From NCBI RefSeq assembly GCF_018457175.1, contig NZ_JAGFNU010000005.1, forward strand, positions 218,512-282,511: a stretch of 64,000 nucleotides of DNA. Direction: 5' to 3'. Every line of letters starts with the position of its first letter. The stretch's first letter is position 1. Positions 34,678 through 43,306 of the stretch are shown one piece after another. A model generated the notes under the pieces. The model had not been told where the DNA came from. It searched no databases and saw only the letters and a program-made list of their open reading frames with translations. The stretch is from Pseudohalocynthiibacter aestuariivivens. GTDB lineage: Bacteria; Pseudomonadota; Alphaproteobacteria; Rhodobacterales; Rhodobacteraceae. The translations under genes and the position numbers were made by a program.

Positions 34678-35391
34678 ATGGCCAGGTTGCGACGGATCGG
34701 TGTATTAGGTGGTATGGGGCCCGAGGCCACCGTCACCCTAATGCAGCGCCTTCAAGCGGGCACTCCTGCTCGAGATGACTCTGATCATGTCCCGCTTTTA
34801 GTGGATATGAACCCTCAAGTGCCCTCTCGCATCCGGCATTTGATTGAAAAAACAGGGCCCAATCCGGGGCCCGTCATGGCCGAAATGGCTGTTCGCCTTG
34901 AAACCGCCGGTGCCGAGGCGTTGATTATGCCCTGCAACACCGCACATCACTATGCTTCCTTTGTCACAGAGCGTGTGCGAATCCCTTTTTTGAGCATGTT
35001 GGCCCTGACGTGCGTAGAACTGGCCAGCCAAGTCGCGCCAGGCTCAAAAGTGGGCATCCTCGCTTCGCCCGCCACAAACCAGATTGGCCTCTTCCAGACG
35101 CATCTCAATGATGTGGGTCTTGTCGCGCTGTTCCCAGAAGATGAAGGGACCGTGCTGTCTGCAATCCGCCGGATCAAACAATATGGCCCTGATGAAGCGG
35201 ACATCGCATTGCTGCACGAAAAAAGTGCCGAGCTTGTCAAGCAAGGCGCTGCAGCGATCCTTGTTGGGTGCACCGAGTTTTCCCTGATCAGCGGGCAGAT
35301 CAAAACAACGGTCCCTATTGTCGATGCGCTGGATATTCTAGTGGCCGCAACGTTGAATTTCGCCGGGGTTCGGCTCGATGATCCAGCCTGA
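34678..35391 (+). CDS. Aspartate/glutamate/hydantoin racemase-family protein
   Basis: A 237-residue two-cysteine racemase of the aspartate racemase type. The family start IGVLGGMGPEATV and both catalytic cysteines are present (MPCNTAHHY and LVGCTEFS). It racemises an acidic amino acid without a cofactor. It sits 16 bases after cuyA and 25 bases before cuyZ, so it is part of the operon. The obvious inference is that it interconverts D- and L-cysteate, extending CuyA to the D-form, because cysteate mimics aspartate. Aspartate racemase activity is the plain alternative. The ATG at 34678 is used because the longer frame would overlap cuyA. Confidence 0.8.
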   Translation: MARLRRIGVLGGMGPEATVTLMQRLQAGTPARDDSDHVPLLVDMNPQVPSRIRHLIEKTGPNPGPVMAEMAVRLETAGAEALIMPCNTAHHYASFVTERVRIPFLSMLALTCVELASQVAPGSKVGILASPATNQIGLFQTHLNDVGLVALFPEDEGTVLSAIRRIKQYGPDEADIALLHEKSAELVKQGAAAILVGCTEFSLISGQIKTTVPIVDALDILVAATLNFAGVRLDDPA

Positions 35392-35416
35392 ATTATTTGA
35401 ATTCAAAGGTTTTTGA

Positions 35417-36403
35417 ATGTTACCCTTCATCCGCGCCCGATGGAACAGTTTTTACAGCGGTATACTCCTCGCTGTCGTGATCGCCATTGCCGCTAGTTTT
35501 CTGTCCGAGCATTATGGTGCACCAGTGATGCTGTTTGCACTTCTTATCGGCATGGCATTTCATTTCTTATCGGAAGATGAGTCTTGCGTCAGAGGAATTG
35601 AGTTCTCATCGAAACCGCTGCTGCGGTTTGGTGTTGGCCTTCTGGGGCTTAGGCTAAGCATCGGCGACGTGACAAGCCTTGGGCTGGGTCCCGTTTTGGC
35701 CGTGGTCGGTTTCGTGCTCGCCACCCTCGGTTGTGGTGCGTTAATGTCCTTGCTGCTCGGTCGTCGTATGGCCTTTGGCCTATTGGCTGGCGGTTCGGTT
35801 GCAATCTGCGGCGCCTCTGCGGCCTTGGCGATCACTGCGGTCCTGCCCCCTCGTTCGGACCGCGAGCAGGACACTCTCTTTGTTGTTATCGGCGTCACAG
35901 CGCTATCGACCATCGCAATGATTGCTTACCCTGTGCTGTTCCAAGCGCTTGGACTGACAGATATAGAAAGCGGATTTCTGATTGGGGCTACGATTCATGA
36001 TGTGGCTCAGGTGGTCGGTGCGGGTTACTCGATTAGCGATGAAGCGGGTGTGATCGCTACTTTTGTAAAGATGCTGCGTGTCGCCCTGTTGCCCGTGGTT
36101 ATACTGGTCGCCATGTTCAGTTTTAGAGGTGCGCAAACCCAGAGACTTAGCTTGCCATGGTTTTTGGTTATGTTTTTGCTTCTCGCCATGCTCGCAAACT
36201 CAGGGCTTCTGCCTGAAACAGTGATAGTTTTTTTCGGTGATATTTCGCGTTGGTGTCTTGTCGTTGCCATCTCTGCACTTGGCGTGAAGACCAGCTTGGC
36301 AAAGATTGTCAAAGTCAAACCGAGCTACAGCGCTATTCTGATTATTGAGACCATTTTCCTACTGATTGTGGCACTTGGTTATGTGACGTGGGTCGGTATT
36401 TGA
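35417..36403 (+). CDS. cuyZ: YeiH/UPF0324-family sulfite exporter (CuyZ-like)
   Basis: A 328-residue integral membrane protein with about ten hydrophobic segments, including the family's glycine-rich motifs VGLLGLRLSIGDV, AGGSVAICGASAALAITAVLPP and GATIHDVAQVVGAG. In cysteate-degrading bacteria CuyZ of this family is proposed to export the sulfite released by CuyA. It is last in the operon. Its position immediately downstream of cuyA and a racemase strongly supports the cysteate role. Transport direction and substrate are inferred. Confidence 0.82.
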   Translation: MLPFIRARWNSFYSGILLAVVIAIAASFLSEHYGAPVMLFALLIGMAFHFLSEDESCVRGIEFSSKPLLRFGVGLLGLRLSIGDVTSLGLGPVLAVVGFVLATLGCGALMSLLLGRRMAFGLLAGGSVAICGASAALAITAVLPPRSDREQDTLFVVIGVTALSTIAMIAYPVLFQALGLTDIESGFLIGATIHDVAQVVGAGYSISDEAGVIATFVKMLRVALLPVVILVAMFSFRGAQTQRLSLPWFLVMFLLLAMLANSGLLPETVIVFFGDISRWCLVVAISALGVKTSLAKIVKVKPSYSAILIIETIFLLIVALGYVTWVGI

Positions 36404-36546
36404 TCCTTCAGCTTGTCCAAGACTTCGGGCTTGCGACACAAACCGGACATGTTCATGCCACTGGTCGGAATTTATTAGGTGCACACATGTTTTACGCTGC
36501 AGCAAAGCAAGCGACGCTTGATCGAAAATTTTGGCGGGGACATTTT

Positions 36547-37008
36547 TTAATCATCGACTGAACTACAGAATTCTTCGCTTCCGAACTGAAGTCGTCGCGC
36601 GCAAATTTCCAATCTAACGGCTGGCATAGGCCGTTCTTTCACCCAGCAATGTGTAGATATGTACGGACTCTCGGGACACTTCCTGTAAATTCCCTGATTT
36701 GGGATGGAGGAAGTTTTCATCACAAGACAGCCGCATTCTTTGAACTTAGCCAGATCTGCGTCATTCGGAAGCCTCAGATAATCGGCCCAGTCCTGCCAGT
36801 AATGATAGCCTTCCCAGGCGAAGGCCGTTCCGTCGAAGGTTGAATAATGCATTCTGATGATTGCGCAGGATCCAGCGGTCGAGCCATGGCCAATCTGTGA
36901 ATTTCGATCGAGCGACAAGGTCTTCCAACCCGCTTTGGCCATTTCAAACGCAATGGCAGTGCCTATCACACCTGTCCCGATGATGAGAGCATCATAGCTA
37001 TCTTTCAT
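36547..37008 (-). pseudogene. Truncated FAD-dependent amine oxidoreductase
   Basis: The first 100 residues are the N-terminal FAD-binding part of a D-amino-acid dehydrogenase/sarcosine-oxidase-like flavoprotein (ALIIGTGVIGTAIAFEMAK, then HGSTAGSCAIIRMHYS and YLRLPNDADL). Homologues are about 430 residues long, but after GCLVMKTSS the frame drifts into unrelated sequence and stops at 153 residues. Pieces of the expected downstream sequence (GNLQEVSRES) appear in another frame, so the gene has suffered at least one frameshift and a large deletion. It follows TetR with ATGA overlap as the last gene of the operon. Confidence 0.75.
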
Positions 37009-37688
37009 GACAATTCTCCCTTGCTGGCGGCCATCGCATAGGCCACCGCGCCTTCAATTTCAGACTGCAGCGGCACGCGCCCGGTGAAACCAAGCAGATA
37101 TTCCGCAATGCGATCGGACCGTTCTTCCATCGTTTCCTGTAAATCGGCGGCGTAGTAACCGACTTGCATGTAGTAGAGGATACGCGCACGCGTGGTTGCT
37201 TCTTTCGTTTCGTAACCGTAGCGCGCGTACATTTCCGACAAGGCGGCTAACCGCTGCTGATCAGATTGGTCGAGCAGACGGCGAACCTTTCCTGATCTGC
37301 GGGACCATTCCCGAATAGCAAAATCAAGCTGCGGATCAAAAAGCTTTGGATTTACAAAGCACTTGAAGACGTTGCAGACCGCCCCCGTAATCGTTTCAGC
37401 CGGGCTTTCGGCCTGATTAATCATGGCTGCAGTGTTGGTTTGTTGCCAATGGTCAAGCAACGCATCAAGCAGATCTTGCCGGCTTTTGAAATACCAGTAA
37501 AAACTTGATCTGGAGACACCCAGCCTTTCGCCGAGTGTTAGCACCTTAACCTGTTCAACCCCATCACTGACCAGAATATCCATTGCGACGTTCAGCCAAT
37601 CTTGCCGGGTGACTTTGATATTGCCGACCAGGGGCTTTTTTCCGGGGTCATCCCGATGCAAGAGTGTCGTCACTTTTGAATTGGTCAT
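37005..37688 (-). CDS. TetR-family regulator
   Basis: A 227-residue TetR-type repressor with the DNA-binding helix region LTLGERLGVSRSSFYWYFKS and a helical ligand domain. It is embedded in a catabolic operon, 3 bases after the MttB-family gene and overlapping the broken oxidoreductase gene, so it is likely an autogenous repressor of that operon. A 16-base inverted repeat upstream of the operon's first gene could be its operator. The inducer is probably the methylated substrate. Confidence 0.88.
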   Translation of the reverse strand: MTNSKVTTLLHRDDPGKKPLVGNIKVTRQDWLNVAMDILVSDGVEQVKVLTLGERLGVSRSSFYWYFKSRQDLLDALLDHWQQTNTAAMINQAESPAETITGAVCNVFKCFVNPKLFDPQLDFAIREWSRRSGKVRRLLDQSDQQRLAALSEMYARYGYETKEATTRARILYYMQVGYYAADLQETMEERSDRIAEYLLGFTGRVPLQSEIEGAVAYAMAASKGELS

Positions 37689-37691
37689 GGT

Positions 37692-39239
37692 TCAGCTTTC
37701 TGGCAGTGCGCCGCCTTCTTTCGTCCGCTTTTCGATATAGTTTCGCAACGCCTCTGCACGGCTAAGGTCAACATCGGGGCCTGCTCCATGCTCAAGAATG
37801 TTTTTCCAAATACCCGTTGCCCTTGTTGTTGTGTCAACAGCGCCACGTTCGGTCCAGGTGCCAAAATTCGAAAGGTCACTGACCAGAGGTTCATAAAATT
37901 CAGTCTTGTATCGCGCGCGCGTGTGGGCAACCCCAAAGAAATGCCCTCCGGGTTGCACCTCTGCCAATGCTTCCAGCGCAATGTCGCTCGCATCTGCACC
38001 AGTGTCTGCGCAAAGCTCTGCTACCATTTGCAAAACTTCCACATCCGTAATGAGCTTTTCGTAAGAAACGGTTAGCCCTCCTTCAAGCCAACCTGCTGAA
38101 TGAATGACGACGGTGGCACCTGCCAAAAGACATCCCCAGATACCGAACTGAGTTTCATTGGCGGCCTGCACATCGCTTAGGTTTGCCGCACTTCCGCTGG
38201 CGCAGCGCCAGGGCAGCCCCAACATACGCGCAAGCTGCCCCGCAGCTAACGAGGCTTTGAAGTGTTCGGGTGTGCCAAACGCAGGTGCACCAGATTTCAT
38301 ATCGACATTTGACGTAAAGGTACCATAGCAAACCGGGGCTCCGGGCCTTGCCAGTTGCGCAAGGGTAATCGCGGCCAACGCCTCTGCATGGCTAAGCGTA
38401 ATTGCCCCGGCCACAGTGATCGGCGCCATGGCACCCATCAATGTAAAGGGTGTTATAATTGAGACCTGCCCGCCACGGGCAAAATCGATAATCCCTTGTG
38501 CCATCGGAACGTCTATCTGGCGCGGGGAGTTCGTGTTGATGATCGTATAGCTATGGGCCCCATCGTGAAACGCGTCGTCAGAAAGTCCGCGAAAATCGCG
38601 GAGCATTTCAAAGCATTCCAAGACCTGCGGGGTCCCGCGGGAAAAGATAAATGGCACTTTATCTGAAAGCGTTAGCTGCGCGTCCATCGTCGCATAGTGA
38701 CGAAGGTTCATCGGAACATCTTGCGGCTCTATAAGCGGCGGAACCATGTGGAACACATCAAAATGCTGGGTTAGCTTTGTTAGTTCGCGAAAGTCACGCT
38801 CTGTGCCGGGGCGACGCCCCCGTTCCAGATCTGTCGCATGCGGGGCACCTGCGCCGGGCTGAAAAACCAGATTTCCTATTTCCAGCTTTATATCACGTGT
38901 CGGGGCACCTCCGGACATTGGAATGGATCTGGGGGCAGATTCCAGCGCGGCGAAAACCATGTCGCGTCCGATGCGCACCATTTCAGTGCTCTCGTCCACA
39001 ATAGCGCCACCCCCGCGATAAATCACCCGGGCTTCTGGCAGCAGCACTTTGAGACCGAGAGTCTCCAAAACCTCCAATGCTGCTTCGTGCATTGCAGCGA
39101 TCCGGTCCGCCGAAAATATATCCATCGGCGGGAAGGGATTGCGCAGGTTGCGATAGTTAACTTTGCGACGCGGTGTTGCGCCATCTTGGCGGCTGCGCCT
39201 TCGTCTCGTTTTTGGGGGCAAGGCGGCGCTCTCAGTCAT
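37692..39239 (-). CDS. Trimethylamine methyltransferase (MttB) family protein
   Basis: A 515-residue MttB-superfamily protein without pyrrolysine (no internal TAG is used). Typical segments are IAAMHEAALEVLETLGLKVL near the N-terminus and a long barrel with TSNVDMKSGAPAFGTPE. Non-pyrrolysine members demethylate glycine betaine, carnitine or similar quaternary amines, passing the methyl group to a corrinoid protein. No corrinoid protein is encoded nearby, so the methyl acceptor is unclear; the GcvT-like domain of the adjacent oxidoreductase may take the methyl or methylene unit. The N-terminal 30 residues are arginine-rich. It overlaps the DMGDH-like gene by 4 bases (ATGA). Confidence 0.85.
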   Translation of the reverse strand: MTESAALPPKTRRRRSRQDGATPRRKVNYRNLRNPFPPMDIFSADRIAAMHEAALEVLETLGLKVLLPEARVIYRGGGAIVDESTEMVRIGRDMVFAALESAPRSIPMSGGAPTRDIKLEIGNLVFQPGAGAPHATDLERGRRPGTERDFRELTKLTQHFDVFHMVPPLIEPQDVPMNLRHYATMDAQLTLSDKVPFIFSRGTPQVLECFEMLRDFRGLSDDAFHDGAHSYTIINTNSPRQIDVPMAQGIIDFARGGQVSIITPFTLMGAMAPITVAGAITLSHAEALAAITLAQLARPGAPVCYGTFTSNVDMKSGAPAFGTPEHFKASLAAGQLARMLGLPWRCASGSAANLSDVQAANETQFGIWGCLLAGATVVIHSAGWLEGGLTVSYEKLITDVEVLQMVAELCADTGADASDIALEALAEVQPGGHFFGVAHTRARYKTEFYEPLVSDLSNFGTWTERGAVDTTTRATGIWKNILEHGAGPDVDLSRAEALRNYIEKRTKEGGALPES

Positions 39240-41641
39240 CCCCGCATGGCCTTTCCTTCAGGGTCAAAGGGCGAAGCAGGTATGACGCGTGCCTTGCGTT
39301 CAACCCCGACCACGTGAACTGATAACTCTGAACCTTCAGCGGCGACATCCGAGTTCACCAGCGCCATGGCCAATGATTTGCCAACCGTATGACCATAGCC
39401 GCCCGAGGTTACAAAACCGGCTTGGACACCATCGTTCCATATCGGCTCATACCCGCTCGCGTCAGCATCACCGGTATCAACTTCCAAAGTGACCTGAACT
39501 TGGGCAGGTCCTTTGCCGTCGCGTTCTGCTATTGCAGCGTCCCGTCCAATGAACGCTTCTTTTTCCCAGTCGATCCAGCGATCCATCGCTGTCATGCCGG
39601 GGGTGTAGCCTTGCGTGAATTCAGCCGACCAGATGCCAAAGCTTTTTTCAAGGCGCAGACTAAGCAACGCATTAAACCCGTATTCGCGAATGCTTTCTTC
39701 AGCGCCAGCCTGCAAAAGCGCCCGACGCAGGGCGATATGATCACCCATCCGGCAGTTGATCTCAAAGCCAAGTTCGCCCGCAACGGACATGCGGGCCACC
39801 TTTGCGCGGATCAAACCGATGTCAAAGGCACCGCACCCCATGAACGCCAGATTGCCGATAGAGCCTTCTGTCAGTTTTTCAATCACCGCGCGTGATTTTG
39901 GCCCCGCCAGCGAGAACCCGGCGGTATCTTCCCCCAAATCACGTAAAGTCACACCGTCTTCCATGTGGTCGGTGAACCAGCGCATGTGCCATGCTCGAAG
40001 GTAGTATGACCCCATGATCCACCATGTTCCGCCACCCCAGTTGAACAGGGTCAGGTCACCCTTCAGCCGACCATCATGACCCAGCATGACGGCAAGTCTT
40101 GCGCGCCCCGGTTTCGGTAATTTCGTTGAAAACATCCGGTTCAGCCAGCTTTCGGCGTTTGGCCCGCTGACCTCAAACCGGGAAAATCCGGAGATGTCCA
40201 ATAGGCCCACACCATTGCGCACTGCTTTGCATTCCTTCGCGACAATATCGAATGCGTTAGACCGTTTCAGTGAGGGGGTTTCTTCAAACCCCTTTTCCGC
40301 AAAATAAAGTGGTACTTCGAGATCCCAGCTTGCCCCCCACTTGCAGCCCGCTTCTGTCATCTCGGAATGTGCCGGGGTCATCTTCAGCGGACGGCCCGCA
40401 GGAAGTTGTTCGTTAGGATAGGTCATCACGAAGCGACGGGTATAAAACTGCCCGGTGGTTTCCTTGATGTACTGCTTGTTTTCCGCAAACACGCCGTAGC
40501 GCGCAACGTCCATGCCATAAACATCCGCTTCGGGTTCGCCGTGGATCATCCATTCCGCAAGGCTTTTGCCAACGCCACCACCTTGCAGGAAACCAGCCAT
40601 CACGGCGCAGGCGCTCCAGTATCCGCGCTTGCCGGGGACCGGACCAACCAATGGATTGCCGTCAGGCGAGAAGGTGAAGGCACCGTTGACCCATGTTTTA
40701 ACGCCGACATCCTGCAAACAGGGGTAGCGTTCAAACCCCATGATCAATTCTTTTTCTATCCGGTCCGTATCTTCCTGAAACAGCTCCATGCCGTAATCCC
40801 AAGGCGCACCGTCCATCGCCCAATGTTCGTGGTTGATTTCGTATATGCCAAGCAGCAAACCCTTTTGATCCTGACGCATATAGGTGAAACCTTCGAGATC
40901 CACGGTCATCGGCACTTCGAAGTCCAGTTCTTCGAGCGCCGGTATAGTGTCGGATACGAGGTAATGGTGCTTTAACGGCGAGACTGGCAATTCAACCCCT
41001 GCCATGCGCCCAATCTGTTTGGCCCAGAGGCCGCCGGCGTTGACCACATGTTCGCAAGAAATCGTGCCCTTTTCAGTCACAACTTCCCAGCCTTCCAGCG
41101 TCTGGTTCAGTTCCAGAACACGGTTGTGTTCGATCACTTCGGCGCCGTTCTTTTTGGCGGCGCCGGCATAGGCATGCACGGTACCAGTGGTGTCGATGTA
41201 ACCTTCGCGGTCGGCCCACATACCGCCCAGCAAGCCTTCGGTCGACATAATTGGGTTCAGTTCCCCCGCCTCTTTTGGTGTAACAAGGCGGCAGTCGTCG
41301 ATACCGATGGATTGAAACACGCGATAAGCTGATTGCAGCCATTCCCAACGATCAGGCGTTCCTGCCATGGTTAGGCCGCCTGTCATGTGCAGGCCGATGT
41401 TCTGGCCGCTCTCTTCTTCGATTTTTGGTAGCAGGTCGATCGTATAGGCCTGAAGCGCAGCAATATTCGGGTCGGCGTTCAGTGCATGAATACCACCCGC
41501 CGCGTGCCAGGACGACCCGGCCGTCAGAACAGAACGTTCGATCAGGCAAACATCCGACCAGCCCATTTTCGCCAGATGATAAAGAATGGAAGACCCAACC
41601 ACCCCACCGCCGATAACCACAACCCGATAATGTGATTTCAT
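39236..41641 (-). CDS. Dimethylglycine/sarcosine dehydrogenase-like FAD-GcvT fusion
   Basis: An 801-residue fusion. Residues 1-390 form a D-amino-acid-oxidase-type flavoprotein (VVVIGGGVVGSSILYHLAKMGWSDV, with GSSWHAAGG for FAD attachment), followed by a linker and the aminomethyltransferase (GcvT) fold in the second half (GLLDISGFSRFEV, GELGFEINC, GRDAAIAERDG). Such enzymes oxidise N-methyl groups of dimethylglycine, sarcosine or similar amines and pass the methylene to tetrahydrofolate. The ATG at 41641 has AGGGAGAAAAAA upstream. It leads the operon with the MttB-family gene, so the operon would strip methyl groups in turn from a quaternary amine. The precise substrate is unknown. Confidence 0.88.
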   Translation of the reverse strand: MKSHYRVVVIGGGVVGSSILYHLAKMGWSDVCLIERSVLTAGSSWHAAGGIHALNADPNIAALQAYTIDLLPKIEEESGQNIGLHMTGGLTMAGTPDRWEWLQSAYRVFQSIGIDDCRLVTPKEAGELNPIMSTEGLLGGMWADREGYIDTTGTVHAYAGAAKKNGAEVIEHNRVLELNQTLEGWEVVTEKGTISCEHVVNAGGLWAKQIGRMAGVELPVSPLKHHYLVSDTIPALEELDFEVPMTVDLEGFTYMRQDQKGLLLGIYEINHEHWAMDGAPWDYGMELFQEDTDRIEKELIMGFERYPCLQDVGVKTWVNGAFTFSPDGNPLVGPVPGKRGYWSACAVMAGFLQGGGVGKSLAEWMIHGEPEADVYGMDVARYGVFAENKQYIKETTGQFYTRRFVMTYPNEQLPAGRPLKMTPAHSEMTEAGCKWGASWDLEVPLYFAEKGFEETPSLKRSNAFDIVAKECKAVRNGVGLLDISGFSRFEVSGPNAESWLNRMFSTKLPKPGRARLAVMLGHDGRLKGDLTLFNWGGGTWWIMGSYYLRAWHMRWFTDHMEDGVTLRDLGEDTAGFSLAGPKSRAVIEKLTEGSIGNLAFMGCGAFDIGLIRAKVARMSVAGELGFEINCRMGDHIALRRALLQAGAEESIREYGFNALLSLRLEKSFGIWSAEFTQGYTPGMTAMDRWIDWEKEAFIGRDAAIAERDGKGPAQVQVTLEVDTGDADASGYEPIWNDGVQAGFVTSGGYGHTVGKSLAMALVNSDVAAEGSELSVHVVGVERKARVIPASPFDPEGKAMRG

Positions 41642-42030
41642 TTTTTTCTCCCTGTCGAACACTCTGGACAATTGTGTCCAATTCTAAGTGATAGGGTGTC
41701 AATTTTGGAGATTCGTCAACAAAATTTTAGATAACGAACTGATCGCAGACGCTCTTATGACTGTCCCAAAGTACACATGATCCCGAGAGTTGACTGAAAT
41801 CACTATTCTAGAAATGACACTACTCGTCGGTTGAAACCGATACTTTTGGGTTTTCAATTTCACATTTCAAAGCCTCATTTGCGCCTTGGTCTTTCAGAAA
41901 GGGCGCTGTATTTGTGAATGGGTCGCGGCAAGTGTGTTGAGACTACTTCAGATTCAGAAGTATAATTTCCAGGGGCTTGGATGTGGGTTTGCACGCGCAA
42001 CGAAACTCTCAAGAAGGTCTACACGATCCG
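41642..42030. other. Divergent intergenic region with operator, no gene
   Basis: The gap separates the methylamine-type operon from the kinase gene. It holds the inverted repeat at 41665-41680. Short frames in the rest show no recognisable protein. Confidence 0.5.
41665..41680. promoter_or_regulatory. Inverted repeat, candidate TetR operator
   Basis: TGGACA and TGTCCA flank ATTG, 24 bases before the ATG of the DMGDH-like gene. The position fits repression of the operon by its own TetR protein. Confidence 0.5.
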
Positions 42031-43053
42031 ATGATCACTTTGTCTGGGCAAAACGCTGCATTCCTCGCAAACATGGGTGTTAAAGCAGAGGGCTGGCGTC
42101 AGTTACCGGCTGATGCATCCTCGCGCCGGTATTACCGAAACTCGGAAACGCCGTTTGGCCCAGCGCTTTTGATGGTGACAGGCGCCGACGCTCCTGAATT
42201 CAAGGCCTATGTCCAAATTGGCCGACACCTTGAAAATCTTGGGCTGTCCGCGCCCCAAATTTATGCTGAAGACGCCTCGCTCGGACTGGCGTTAATCGAA
42301 GACTTTAGCGACCAAACTTACACAAAGCTTTTAAATGACGGTTGGGACGAAGCAGCGCTCTATGAACTGGCGATCGATGTGCTTGCGACGTTGCACGAGC
42401 ACCCCAAAGCAACCGGTGTTGTAGTGCCCTTCTACGATATGGAACCCCTGATCAAAGAAGCAAACCTGCTGTCAGAATGGTTCGCGCCGGAGGCTCAGCG
42501 CGACGCCAATCTCGTTACGTTTGGTGCGCAATACGAGGCGCTATGGCGCGATGCCCTCAGCGATGTGGCCGCGCGGCAAGACACGCTCGTTCTTCGTGAT
42601 TTTCATGTGGACAACCTGATACTTCTTAACGACCGCTCTGGTGCGGCATGTTGCGGGTTGCTCGATTTTCAGGACGGATTAATCGGGTCATTTGCTTATG
42701 ATGTCATGTCACTGGCGCAGGATGCCCGGCGCGACTTGTCAGACGGGCTGGAAAGCCATCTGCTTCAACGCTACTTCAATCTTCGACCCGAACTGGATCA
42801 GAAATCGTTCCTGCAAGACTTTTACATTTTGGCAGCACAGAGGCATGCAAAAGTCGCCGGAATATTTTTGAGGCTTAGTCGACGCGACGGGAAAGATACT
42901 TACCTTAGACATATTCCGCGGGTTTTACGGTTGCTTGACCGTGCATTACACGCCGCAGGTCTGGATGAATTGAAAGAGTTTCTGGATACTTCTCTGCCGG
43001 GATGGCGCGATTTCAAACCGGCGCCAAACCCAAAGGGTACGATTAATTCCTGA
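42031..43053 (+). CDS. APH-family sugar phosphotransferase (AmgK-like)
   Basis: A 340-residue kinase-like protein of the APH/AmgK family. The catalytic loop is VLRDFHVDNLIL (aspartate and asparagine of the phosphotransferase motif) with the metal-binding LLDFQDGLIGSFAYDV following. AmgK phosphorylates the anomeric position of N-acetylmuramate or N-acetylglucosamine for cell-wall recycling and usually lies beside tsaE and murU. Here it is alone beside an ADH gene, so it may be an extra copy or act on another substrate. The ATG at 42031 has AAGAAGG upstream; the longer frame is less likely. Confidence 0.75.
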   Translation: MITLSGQNAAFLANMGVKAEGWRQLPADASSRRYYRNSETPFGPALLMVTGADAPEFKAYVQIGRHLENLGLSAPQIYAEDASLGLALIEDFSDQTYTKLLNDGWDEAALYELAIDVLATLHEHPKATGVVVPFYDMEPLIKEANLLSEWFAPEAQRDANLVTFGAQYEALWRDALSDVAARQDTLVLRDFHVDNLILLNDRSGAACCGLLDFQDGLIGSFAYDVMSLAQDARRDLSDGLESHLLQRYFNLRPELDQKSFLQDFYILAAQRHAKVAGIFLRLSRRDGKDTYLRHIPRVLRLLDRALHAAGLDELKEFLDTSLPGWRDFKPAPNPKGTINS

Positions 43054-43236
43054 TCTCAGAATTCCAAGCCGAAATCTTACCTCGCACTGCCGATCTTAGC
43101 CTGCAGATGGACGACTATCGCTAACGCTTCAGAGCCCAGGAAATATACTTACTTACATCAAAAACATCAGACATCAAATTAGTAACCAGCGCGACCGACG
43201 CGATCTTTTGGAAAGAAAGAACGGTTTAGGTTTATT

Positions 43237-43250
43237 TTGATCCCCGTCAA
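43237..43250. promoter_or_regulatory. FNR/FixK-type box upstream of zinc ADH gene
   Basis: The sequence TTGATCCCCGTCAA matches the FNR-family consensus TTGAT-N4-(A/G)TCAA in every conserved position. It starts 70 bases before the ATG at 43307 (end to ATG 56 bases). The distance is nearly the same for three other boxes in this cluster. Confidence 0.75.
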
Positions 43251-43306
43251 TTTTGTGCAAGGGCGTAGCATGTAATCTGTTTCCGGGTAGATTTAGGGGA
43301 ACACTT

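Noticed and set aside
31741..36403. Reading the CuyA-like enzyme as 1-aminocyclopropane-1-carboxylate deaminase
   Set aside because: The fold is shared, but the [13 protein letters not shown] segment and the flanking exporter and LysR fit CuyA better than ACC deaminase.
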